DNA of 64,000 nucleotides from contig DBQM01000019.1 of NCBI GenBank assembly GCA_002305725.1, positions 27,459 through 91,458 of the forward strand. The letters are read 5' to 3'. Shown here one piece after another: positions 41,371 to 48,709 of this stretch; position 1 is the first letter of the stretch, and each line of letters starts with the position of its first letter. Origin of the DNA: Ruminococcus sp. UBA1394. GTDB taxonomy: Bacteria > Bacillota > Clostridia > Oscillospirales > Ruminococcaceae. A program made the translations under genes and the position numbers. A model generated the notes under the pieces. The model had not been told where the DNA came from, made no database searches, and saw only the letters and a program-made list of their open reading frames with translations.

Positions 41371-42033
41371 ATGAGAAATAAGTCTGACAAGCTGCCAAAA
41401 AGTAAAAAAATAATCGCAGCCGTTATTATTTCGGGAATTATTGTTCTTTCTGCATTTTTGTGCATTGAAAACAGAGTAAGGCGCTATACCTCGGAAATGG
41501 GTACATATTACTGCCGCTCACAGCTAAGTGAGGTTATCAGCGGCTCTGTGCAGAGTGTTCTTGAAAAGACGGGTGCGGAATATTCTGACCTGTCTTCAGA
41601 GATTTGTGACGAAAACGGAAATTTTGTTTCCGCCGGCATAAACACTAAAAACACTAATAAACTGCAAAGTATGATAGTTTCAGAGATAAACGGCAATATC
41701 AGCGGACTTTCAGACAGCGAAATTGAAATTTCAGCCGGAACACTCAGCGGAATTATTCTCTTAAACGGAAAAGGTCCGGAGATAAGGCTGAGGCTTGTCC
41801 CTGTGGGAAGTGCGCAGGCTGAACTGAAAAGCAGTTTTGAGTCTGCCGGAATCAACCAGACCTGCCATAAGATATCCCTTGATATAACCGCTGAGGTAAA
41901 GGCGGTTTATCCGGCAGGGAGCGAAACTGTAACTGTCAGCATGAACTGCATTCTTGCGGAAAATATAATAGCCGGAGAAGTGCCGGATGGGATACTCGCC
42001 GATATAGCAAAACGAACACAAGATGCTGAATAG
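41371..42033 (+). CDS. yunB: Sporulation protein YunB
   Basis: A 220-residue protein with one N-terminal membrane helix (about residues 13-33) and an outward domain. The C-terminal half has the hallmarks of YunB: SGIILLNGKGPEIRLRLVPV, ESAGINQTCHKISLDI and ENIIAGEVPDGI. In B. subtilis yunB belongs to the sigma-E mother-cell regulon and is needed for efficient spore formation; its molecular role is not known. The ATG at 41371 follows GAGGGG; ATGs at 41353 and 41356 overlap the terminator stem. Its presence places the organism in a spore-forming lineage. Confidence 0.88.
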   Translation: MRNKSDKLPKSKKIIAAVIISGIIVLSAFLCIENRVRRYTSEMGTYYCRSQLSEVISGSVQSVLEKTGAEYSDLSSEICDENGNFVSAGINTKNTNKLQSMIVSEINGNISGLSDSEIEISAGTLSGIILLNGKGPEIRLRLVPVGSAQAELKSSFESAGINQTCHKISLDITAEVKAVYPAGSETVTVSMNCILAENIIAGEVPDGILADIAKRTQDAE

Positions 42034-42152
42034 AAATTCCGCAGAACAAGGAAAGCTTTTGAAGCCATACTGTCGTATGACGAAAAAATTTGACGCAGTT
42101 ATGTGAAATTTCTATCAGCAGATATGTTTGGGTTGCTGTATCGGTGAGTATA

Positions 42153-43043
42153 TTATAGTCCGCTGAAATCAAAGTCGGGAGTGTATTCTGACTTTGCCGA
42201 GGTGCGTTCCTGGGAAAAGCCCTTTAAGTCAAGCCGCTGTACCTCTTTGAGTACCGATTTGTATTCAAAGGTGGTAATTCTGCGGTTTATTTCGGGGTAC
42301 TCGCCGCAGTTCTCATTTGGCGTGTACTGGCTCATAAGGCTTAAAAGAAAGCTGTCACGGGGCAGTATTTCTGCAAGAAGGTTTATTGCCGCAATGGAAT
42401 CGTGACGACAGCCTGGGAGGATAAGGTGACGGACAATCAGTCCCTTTTTGAGCATATCGCCCTCCATGACAAGCTGTGGCTGCTGACGGTGCATTTCTTT
42501 CAGCGCTCTTTCTGCGTGAATACTGTAATCATCCGCTCCGGAGTACTTGCCCGAAATTTCAGTACTTACATACTTGAAATCCGGAAGATATATGTCAATG
42601 TAACCCTCAAGCATTCTGAGGGTTTCTTCTTTTTCATAGCCGCCGCAGTTGTAGACAACCGGTATTGTCAGCCTGTCTTTCACAAGGTCAAGAGCGTTTA
42701 TTATCTGCGGTACATAGTGGGTGGGGTTCACAAGATTTATGTTGTGGGCACCCTTTTGCTGTAGTTCAAGAAAAATCTCTCCAAGCCGCTGTGTACTGAT
42801 TTCCATTCCCTTGTTTTCGCCGCTTATTTCGTGATTCTGACAGAAACAGCATTTAAGGGTACAGCCGGAAAAGAACACCGCCCCCGAACCGTTTCTGCCG
42901 CTGATACACGGCTCTTCCCAGTAATGAAGCTGTGCCTTTGCGGCTCTGATACGGCAGTCACAGCCGCATATTCCGGCGGTTTTTGTCCTGTCTGCGCCGC
43001 ATTCTCTCGGACAAAGGGTGCAACGGGAAAAATCGTATGTCAA
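42153..43043 (-). CDS. Radical SAM protein, PflA-like (COG1313 type)
   Basis: A 296-residue radical SAM protein. It begins with a small Cys motif, CTLCPRECGADR, followed by the radical SAM cluster GCTLKCCFCQNHEIS (Cys-x3-Cys-x2-Cys with the Cys-Gln-Asn typical of the PflX/COG1313 branch). The family is related to pyruvate-formate-lyase activating enzyme but its substrate is not known. The ATG overlaps the stop of the carboxynorspermidine decarboxylase gene by four bases, so the two are translated together. This coupling suggests, without proving, a link to the polyamine pathway. Confidence 0.88.
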   Translation of the reverse strand: MTYDFSRCTLCPRECGADRTKTAGICGCDCRIRAAKAQLHYWEEPCISGRNGSGAVFFSGCTLKCCFCQNHEISGENKGMEISTQRLGEIFLELQQKGAHNINLVNPTHYVPQIINALDLVKDRLTIPVVYNCGGYEKEETLRMLEGYIDIYLPDFKYVSTEISGKYSGADDYSIHAERALKEMHRQQPQLVMEGDMLKKGLIVRHLILPGCRHDSIAAINLLAEILPRDSFLLSLMSQYTPNENCGEYPEINRRITTFEYKSVLKEVQRLDLKGFSQERTSAKSEYTPDFDFSGL

Positions 43044-44173
43044 GACAATCTCTCCTTAAAATCCTCATATCCGAACTTCTTTATAAGTTCAATTTCATCG
43101 TTTTCGTCCATAACCGCAATGGACGGCAGCGGCATACCGTTAAATGTGTTGTTCTTCACCATGCTGTAAATCGCCATGTCCTCAAAAATAAGCCTGTCAC
43201 CGATTTGCAGAGGCTTGTCAAAGGAGTATTCACCAATCATATCTCCGGCAAGACAGGTCTGCGAGCCTAAACGGTAGGTAAACGGCTTCTCGTTTGGCAT
43301 ACCGGAATTGAAAAGGGGAGGGCGGTAGGGCATTTCCAGCACGTCCGGCATATGACAGGCGGCGGAGGTGTCGAGTATTGCCGCCGGAATGTCGTTTTCA
43401 GTAATGTCCAGCACCTTTGTGACGAGATATCCGGCATTGAGCGCCACAGCCTCTCCCGGTTCAAGATACACTTCAAGACCATATTTCTCCTGCATACGCT
43501 TTATACACCTTTCAAGGCGTGGAATGTCGTAATCGGGGCGTGTAATGTGGTGACCTCCGCCGAAGTTTATCCACTCCATTTTTTTCAGATACTCCCCGAA
43601 CTTTTCCTCCACAGCGTCAAGGGTACTTTCAAGGTCGTCGGAATTCTGCTCGCAGAGGGTGTGGAAATGCAGTCCGGTTACGCCGTCAAGGTCGTCAGAA
43701 CGGAAATTTTTCAGAGTTATTCCAAGACGGGATTTCGGGGAACATGGGTCGTAGATTTCGTGCCCCTCCTGTGTGGAATGCTCCGGATTTATGCGCAGTC
43801 CGATTTTCTTTCCGGCTTTGAGCACTTTTTCACGGTAAAGGTCAAGCTGTGAAAAGGAATTGAAGATAATGTGTCCGCAGTAAGATATTATCTCGTCAAT
43901 TTCTTCCATGCGGTAGGCGGCGGAGAAAACGTGGTTTTCCTTACCCATGCATTCATATCCAAGACGTGCCTCGTAAAGACCGCTGCAGGCAGTACCGCTT
44001 AAATATTCGCCGATAAGCGGGTACATTGAAAAAGCGGAAAATGCCTTTTGCGCAAGGAGTATTTTACATCCTGTCCTGTCCTGTACGGATTTCAGGATTT
44101 CAAGGTTTGAGATAAGCTTTGCTTTGTCAATGACATAGCATGGAGTTTCGATGTTGTATAGGTTTTTGTTCAC
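43040..44173 (-). CDS. nspC: Carboxynorspermidine/carboxyspermidine decarboxylase (CANSDC)
   Basis: A 377-residue PLP enzyme of the alanine-racemase-fold decarboxylases. It removes the carboxyl group of carboxynorspermidine or carboxyspermidine, the final step of the aspartate-semialdehyde-dependent polyamine route. The PLP lysine is Lys43 in LLAQKAFSAF; further motifs are SGTACSGLYEARLG, WINFGGGHHITRPDYD and GEAVALNAGYL. The GTG at 44173 is chosen because GGGAG lies 7 bases upstream. An ATG at 44212 would start inside a palindromic repeat and add 13 residues translated from it. The partner dehydrogenase CASDH lies three genes upstream. Confidence 0.93.
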   Translation of the reverse strand: MNKNLYNIETPCYVIDKAKLISNLEILKSVQDRTGCKILLAQKAFSAFSMYPLIGEYLSGTACSGLYEARLGYECMGKENHVFSAAYRMEEIDEIISYCGHIIFNSFSQLDLYREKVLKAGKKIGLRINPEHSTQEGHEIYDPCSPKSRLGITLKNFRSDDLDGVTGLHFHTLCEQNSDDLESTLDAVEEKFGEYLKKMEWINFGGGHHITRPDYDIPRLERCIKRMQEKYGLEVYLEPGEAVALNAGYLVTKVLDITENDIPAAILDTSAACHMPDVLEMPYRPPLFNSGMPNEKPFTYRLGSQTCLAGDMIGEYSFDKPLQIGDRLIFEDMAIYSMVKNNTFNGMPLPSIAVMDENDEIELIKKFGYEDFKERLS

Positions 44174-44198
44174 TTTTTTGCTCCCAAAATATTTTTTT

Positions 44199-44222
44199 GT
44201 AAGGGCGACCATTGGTCACCCG
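44199..44222. repeat. Single copy of the palindromic repeat before nspC
   Basis: GGGCGACCATTGGTCACCC with a GTAAGGG edge is a slightly decayed copy of the GTAGGGGCGA palindrome. It sits only 14 bases upstream of the nspC ribosome site, so it may influence its expression. Confidence 0.7.
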
Positions 44223-44244
44223 TGTATTTAAACAATGAAAATTT

Positions 44245-44272
44245 ACGGTCAGGCCATAAAAGACCTGACCGT
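44245..44272 (-). terminator. Hairpin between YbjQ-like gene and nspC
   Basis: ACGGTCAGG (44245-44253) and CCTGACCGT (44264-44272) form a perfect nine-pair stem. On the minus strand it is followed by AAATTTTC, a weak U-run. It lies 9 bases after the YbjQ stop and may partly separate the nspC-radical SAM pair from the rest of the polyamine cluster. Confidence 0.6.
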
Positions 44273-44280
44273 TTAAGTAA

Positions 44281-44592
44281 TCAAACAAATTTAACCGCAG
44301 TGCCGTAAGCCATAACCTCGGCTGCGCCCTGCATAATCGCTGATGACGCATAGCGTACATTCACAATTGCGTCTGCGCCCAGCGCCTCAGCCTCCGCAAC
44401 CATTCTCTTTGTTGCGATTGCACGAGCCTCATTCATCATTTCGGTATAGCCTTTCAGCTCGCCGCCTACCAGAGTTTTAAAACCCTGCATGATGTCCTTT
44501 CCAGCGTGCTTTGACTGTATCGTTGAACCCTTTACCAGTCCGAGCATTTCAAAGTTTTTGCCTGAGATGTAATCAGTATTTACTAATATCAT
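44281..44592 (-). CDS. YbjQ / heavy-metal-binding domain family protein
   Basis: A 103-residue cytoplasmic protein of the YbjQ (COG0393) family, with the hallmark MILVNTDYISGK start, EARAIATKRMVAEAEALGAD and the closing VMAYGTAVKF. Family members form pentamers; the suggested metal binding rests on the structural annotation and no function is proven. The ATG at 44592 has GGTGAGG upstream; a GTG at 44601 sits on that site. It overlaps the upstream membrane-protein gene by 20 bases, a pairing seen in other clostridia. Confidence 0.85.
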   Translation of the reverse strand: MILVNTDYISGKNFEMLGLVKGSTIQSKHAGKDIMQGFKTLVGGELKGYTEMMNEARAIATKRMVAEAEALGADAIVNVRYASSAIMQGAAEVMAYGTAVKFV

Positions 44593-44788
44593 CTTCCTCA
44601 CCTTTCTTTATTTCATGTATTCTCTCAATGAGAGTGTATATTGACAGCGCTATTCCGATTACGGCTGCAACTGCAAATATTATCCCCACAATGCTTATTG
44701 TGGCAAGTATTGCGTAGCCTAAAAGAAACAGCACAAGTAAAACAGTAACAATAACAGGGGGGATAATTTCTTTAGTGTGCTTTTTCAT
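44573..44788 (-). CDS. Small two-helix membrane protein
   Basis: A 71-residue protein with two membrane helices at about residues 10-30 and 33-52, a basic N-terminus (MKKHTKEIIPP) and an acidic C-terminus (KKGEEDDISKY). It starts one base after the CASDH stop and overlaps the YbjQ-like gene by 20 bases. No known function; the coupling to YbjQ suggests that the two act together at the membrane. Confidence 0.75.
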   Translation of the reverse strand: MKKHTKEIIPPVIVTVLLVLFLLGYAILATISIVGIIFAVAAVIGIALSIYTLIERIHEIKKGEEDDISKY

Positions 44789-44789
44789 A

Positions 44790-45992
44790 TCAGTCTACCA
44801 GTACCGGATCAAAGTTTTCAGTCCATGGCAGACCCCACTTGTTAAGTCCTTCCATGAACGGGTCGGGGTCAAACTCCTCAACGTTGTAGACGCCCGGTTT
44901 CTTCCACTTGCCTGTCAGCACCATTTCAGCGCCGATCATTGCCGGAACGCCTGTTGTATATGAAACAGCCTGTGAGCCGACTTCCCTGTAGCACTCCTGG
45001 TGGTCGCAGACATTGTAAACGTAGTAATTAACCGGCTTGCCGTCCTTTTTGCCTTGATAGATACAGCCGATATTTGTCTTGCCGACTGTTCTCGGACCAA
45101 GTGACGCAGGGTCTGGCAGTACTGCCTTTAAAAACTGGAGCGGTACTATCTCCTTACCCTCATACATGATAGGCTCGATTGAAGTCATACCAACGTTTTC
45201 AAGGCATTTCAGATGTGTAAGATAGCTCTGACCGAATGTCATAAAGAAACGGATTCTCTTGATACCCTTGATATTGATAGCCAGCGACTCCAGTTCCTCG
45301 TGGTGGAGCAGATACATATCCTTTTCGCCTACCTGGTCGAAGTTGTATACTCTCTTAATCTCCATAGGCTCAGTTTCAACCCACTTGCCGTCCTCAATGT
45401 AGCTGCCCTTTGCGGACACCTCTCTGATGTTGATTTCCGGATTGAAGTTTGTGGCAAACGGGTAGCCGTGGTCGCCGCCGTTGCAGTCGAGAATATCAAT
45501 GTAGTTTATCTCGTCGAAGTAATGCTTCTGTGCATAGGCAGAGAAAACGCCTGTAACGCCCGGGTCAAAGCCGCAGCCCAGTACCGCTGTGATACCAGCC
45601 TTTTCAAAACGCTCCTTATACGCCCACTGCCACTTGTACTCAAACTTGGCAGTATCCTCCGGCTCGTAGTTTGCGGTGTCAAGATAGTCAGTCTTTGTTT
45701 CAAGACAGGCGTCCATGATAGTTAAATCCTGATACGGCAGGGCAACGTTGATTACGATGTCCGGCTTTTCTTTGTTGATAAGCTCAACAAGCTGCGGTAC
45801 GCTGTTTGCGTCAACCTGTGCAGTTGTGATTTTGGTTGCAGTCTTGCCCTCAAGTTCCTCCTTGAATTTGTCGCACTTTGATTTGGTACGGCTTGCAATG
45901 CATATCTCTGTAAATACCTCGCTGTTCTGACAGCACTTGTGAATAACAACTCCGGCAACTCCGCCGGCACCTATAATTAATGCTTTAGACAT
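44790..45992 (-). CDS. Carboxynorspermidine/carboxyspermidine dehydrogenase (saccharopine dehydrogenase family)
   Basis: A 400-residue NAD(P)-dependent enzyme that condenses aspartate semialdehyde with putrescine or diaminopropane and reduces the imine to carboxyspermidine or carboxynorspermidine. It has the Rossmann start ALIIGAGGVAGVVIHKC, the DTANYEPEDTAKFEYKWQW stretch and GCGFDPGVTGVFSAYA, which are features of CASDH and distinguish it from lysine-pathway saccharopine dehydrogenases. The presence of nspC (CANSDC) nearby supports the call. AAAGGAACTG lies upstream of the ATG at 45992. Confidence 0.92.
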   Translation of the reverse strand: MSKALIIGAGGVAGVVIHKCCQNSEVFTEICIASRTKSKCDKFKEELEGKTATKITTAQVDANSVPQLVELINKEKPDIVINVALPYQDLTIMDACLETKTDYLDTANYEPEDTAKFEYKWQWAYKERFEKAGITAVLGCGFDPGVTGVFSAYAQKHYFDEINYIDILDCNGGDHGYPFATNFNPEINIREVSAKGSYIEDGKWVETEPMEIKRVYNFDQVGEKDMYLLHHEELESLAINIKGIKRIRFFMTFGQSYLTHLKCLENVGMTSIEPIMYEGKEIVPLQFLKAVLPDPASLGPRTVGKTNIGCIYQGKKDGKPVNYYVYNVCDHQECYREVGSQAVSYTTGVPAMIGAEMVLTGKWKKPGVYNVEEFDPDPFMEGLNKWGLPWTENFDPVLVD

Positions 45993-46024
45993 TTTTTATC
46001 AGTTCCTTTCAATTTATAAAATTA

Positions 46025-46981
46025 TTAGCCGCAGTCCCAGTTATATAAAACATCACTGAAATCAAGCTGTTTAAGCTTTTCACGGTTTATAAAGAAATTG
46101 CCGATTCCCAAATCACCCCACATGATTTCGTAATTACTGTTACTGAAATCTTCTCTGCAATCGCTGTCGAGCTGGAACAGTAGGAAATTATAGTTTTCGT
46201 CATCTTCATCTCTTGGATCGAACTGGGAAAATCCCGGATATCCGCCGATTTTGTGCCTGAACGCCTTGTCCATACTTTCGTCAAAAAGATCCAGTTCGTC
46301 AAGGTCAATTTCAAAATCGTACAGAGAATCAAGAGGTTCCGGCGGATTCAGTTTGTTGTATTTCTCACAGAATATTTTTTCAAAATGACAGTCAAAGTCT
46401 GATATATAGTCGGTGTCTGCTTTGAATGTCAGACCAAATTCTCTTTCAACAGGCATATAGCCTTCGCCGTCCGCCTCATACTCGTTGTCCTTTATCTTTG
46501 ACAGAATTTCTGCCTCAGTAACGCTTTTGTCAATATCCTTATGATATATAACTCTGAATGTGTCCTGTTTTGCACCGTCGTCAAGATTAAGTCCGTATAA
46601 ATCATTGTTTAAAATCCAGAACTGCAGAAGTCCCTGTTTCGGGAAATCCTCAAGGGAAACGTCAGCACAGTTTATCTGCGCCAGAAGTCTTAACTGGTTG
46701 CCTCTGCTGTCCTCAGGAAAATCTCTGTCATGGGGAATGTAGCCGACGCCGCCCACCTTGCTTTCAAACACAGACGGCTTTGTTTGGCTAAGCTCCAGTG
46801 TAACGCATGGCGTTTCAGTTTCCTTTTTGACAAGCCGGAACGCTTCGTCTGCACAAAGTTTCTGGTTTCTCTCGTCATTTATCGGCGGCTGCTGGTTTAC
46901 CTGCGGCTGTTCTGTCTTATAGCTTTCAAGTTCGCTTGTTAAATCGTCTTTTTTCTTTTTGAATATATCGAAAAATCCCAT
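46025..46981 (-). CDS. DUF1963 (YwqG-like) protein
   Basis: A 318-residue soluble acidic protein. After a charged N-terminus (MGFFDIFKKKKDD) and a Gln/Pro linker it shows the DUF1963 pattern: SKVGGVGYIP, QLRLLAQINCADV, GLLQFWIL, and, near the C-terminus, GGYPGFSQFDPR and LLFQLDSD. This family is widespread with no known biochemical activity. It lies 4 bases after speB and 32 bases before the CASDH gene, in the middle of the polyamine cluster, so it is probably co-transcribed. Confidence 0.85.
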   Translation of the reverse strand: MGFFDIFKKKKDDLTSELESYKTEQPQVNQQPPINDERNQKLCADEAFRLVKKETETPCVTLELSQTKPSVFESKVGGVGYIPHDRDFPEDSRGNQLRLLAQINCADVSLEDFPKQGLLQFWILNNDLYGLNLDDGAKQDTFRVIYHKDIDKSVTEAEILSKIKDNEYEADGEGYMPVEREFGLTFKADTDYISDFDCHFEKIFCEKYNKLNPPEPLDSLYDFEIDLDELDLFDESMDKAFRHKIGGYPGFSQFDPRDEDDENYNFLLFQLDSDCREDFSNSNYEIMWGDLGIGNFFINREKLKQLDFSDVLYNWDCG

Positions 46982-46985
46982 GGCA

Positions 46986-47843
46986 TTACTCCTTGTAGAA
47001 ATAAAGCATGATTTCTCTCAGCAGCTTGCAGGCAAGTGCAGTTGAGGTACCGCTCTGGTCAAGCATAGGTGAAAGCTCGTTTACGTCAAGAGCCACAACA
47101 TTCAGCTTTGCGACCTCCTCGATTGCCATAATAAGCTGATTGTAGTTTACTCCCCCCGCCTCCGGAGTACCCGTACCGCAGAAACAGGACGGGTCCAGGA
47201 CATCAAGGTCAAGGGTGAAATAAACAGGCTTGTCACCGATTTTTTCTTTAAGCGTTTTAATACCGCTGAAATCAAATTTACTGGTTGTGACGTGTTCTTT
47301 TCCCCATCTGAATTCCTCTCTGTCGCCGCTTCTTATGCCAAACTGGAATATCTTCCCGTCTCCCACAAGCTCATGGCATCTTCTCATAACGCAGGCGTGG
47401 GAAAGCTTTTGACCGAGGTAATCGTCACGTAGGTCAGCATGAGCGTCAAAGTGGACTATATGCAGGTCGGGGTACTTCTTGACTGCCGCTCTGACTGCTC
47501 CCAGCGTTACAAGATGCTCTCCGCCTATCATAATCGGAAGCTTGCCGTCATCAAGTGCATCTCTTTCCATGCACTCAATATCATAAAGCGCAAGTTCCGG
47601 ACTGCCAAAGCAAAGCTCCAGGTCACCACCGTCGTAAATTTTCGTGTCAAGCAGGTCCTTGTCCTGTCGTGGACTGTAAGTTTCAATACCGAAACTCTCG
47701 TTCCTCATAGCCGCACTTGCAAAGCGTGTACCGGGGCGGTATGAGGTTGTGCTGTCAAAGGGTGCGCCGAAAATAACCATCTTACTGTCCGTGTATTCGC
47801 TTTCACAGCTGATAAATGTGTGTATGTTCATGTTATGGTTCAT
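46986..47843 (-). CDS. speB: Agmatinase-type ureohydrolase
   Basis: A 285-residue Mn-dependent ureohydrolase. The metal ligands are in GGEHLVT (the His region), HFDAHADLRDDYLG and LDLDVLDPSCFCGTGTPEAGG. The usual reaction is agmatine to putrescine plus urea. The start overlaps the speE stop by four bases (ATGA). Its position directly after a spermidine-synthase-like gene also fits an N1-aminopropylagmatine ureohydrolase, as in the Thermus thermophilus route, so the true substrate needs testing. Arginase is less likely, given speA next door. Confidence 0.92.
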   Translation of the reverse strand: MNHNMNIHTFISCESEYTDSKMVIFGAPFDSTTSYRPGTRFASAAMRNESFGIETYSPRQDKDLLDTKIYDGGDLELCFGSPELALYDIECMERDALDDGKLPIMIGGEHLVTLGAVRAAVKKYPDLHIVHFDAHADLRDDYLGQKLSHACVMRRCHELVGDGKIFQFGIRSGDREEFRWGKEHVTTSKFDFSGIKTLKEKIGDKPVYFTLDLDVLDPSCFCGTGTPEAGGVNYNQLIMAIEEVAKLNVVALDVNELSPMLDQSGTSTALACKLLREIMLYFYKE

Positions 47844-48700
47844 TTGTGTTCTCCCGATTCACGCAGCTGATCTCTTACATTGTTTGGTATCGCAAAACAG
47901 CCTGTGTGAAGTATAGTATTGTAGTATCTGGTTTTTATCCCCAGTGAGTTCCACCAGTCAGCTTTTAAATCGGCTCTCGGGTCGAACTTCTTTGACGCAA
48001 AGCCGAAGAGCCAGTGTCCGGACGGATAAGTCGGAATATGCGCCTGATATACCAGCGCAACAGGGAATGTGGACTTTATTCTGCTGTGGGCACGTTTCAT
48101 TGAATTTGCGTAGGAGGTGTAAAAGGTGCTTTCATGCTGATTTACCAGTATGCCGTCCTCTTTGAGCGCTTTGTAGCAGTTGCCGTAAAACTCCTTGGTG
48201 AAAAGTCCTTCACCCACGCCGAACGGGTCGGTGGAGTCAACTATAATCAAATCGTACTCGTTTTCCTTGCCTCTTACAAAGCGCAGTCCGTCCTGATAGA
48301 AAATGTGTACTCTCGGGTCGGAAAGCCTTGAGGCAGTCTGTGGAAGATACTCCCTGCATATCTCCACAACCATTTCGTCAATTTCCACCATGTCGATGTT
48401 TTCAACGTGGTTGTAGCGTGTAAGCTCCCTTACTGTACCGCCGTCCCCGGCACCGATTACCAGTACATTTTTTATGTCCGGATTTACCGCCATAGGGACA
48501 TGGGTTATCATTTCATGGTAGATGTACTCGTCCTTTTCGGTTACCATAAGATAACCGTCAAGAGTGAGTATTCTTCCGAACTCCTCCGATTCAAAAACAT
48601 CTATACGCTGAAACTCGCTTTCAGCACTTCTTAAATGCTTGTCTACTCTTATCGAAAATTTTACATTGTCGGTATGTTTTTCAGTATACCAAAGTTCCAT
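47840..48700 (-). CDS. speE: Spermidine synthase-type aminopropyltransferase
   Basis: A 286-residue aminopropyltransferase that moves the aminopropyl group of decarboxylated SAM onto a diamine. It shows LTLDGYLMVTEKDEYIYHEM, the nucleotide loop VLVIGAGDGGTVREL, the catalytic VDSTDPFG and LVNQHES. The acceptor is normally putrescine; agmatine is an alternative in organisms that use aminopropylagmatine. The gene is 9 bases after speA and overlaps speB, so the three form a tight set. Confidence 0.94.
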   Translation of the reverse strand: MELWYTEKHTDNVKFSIRVDKHLRSAESEFQRIDVFESEEFGRILTLDGYLMVTEKDEYIYHEMITHVPMAVNPDIKNVLVIGAGDGGTVRELTRYNHVENIDMVEIDEMVVEICREYLPQTASRLSDPRVHIFYQDGLRFVRGKENEYDLIIVDSTDPFGVGEGLFTKEFYGNCYKALKEDGILVNQHESTFYTSYANSMKRAHSRIKSTFPVALVYQAHIPTYPSGHWLFGFASKKFDPRADLKADWWNSLGIKTRYYNTILHTGCFAIPNNVRDQLRESGEHK

Positions 48701-48709
48701 GCTTTCCTC

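Noticed and set aside
44790..45992. Lysine-pathway saccharopine dehydrogenase
   Set aside because: The gene lies with nspC and spe genes, and its motifs and length match carboxynorspermidine dehydrogenase; no lysine-degradation genes are near.
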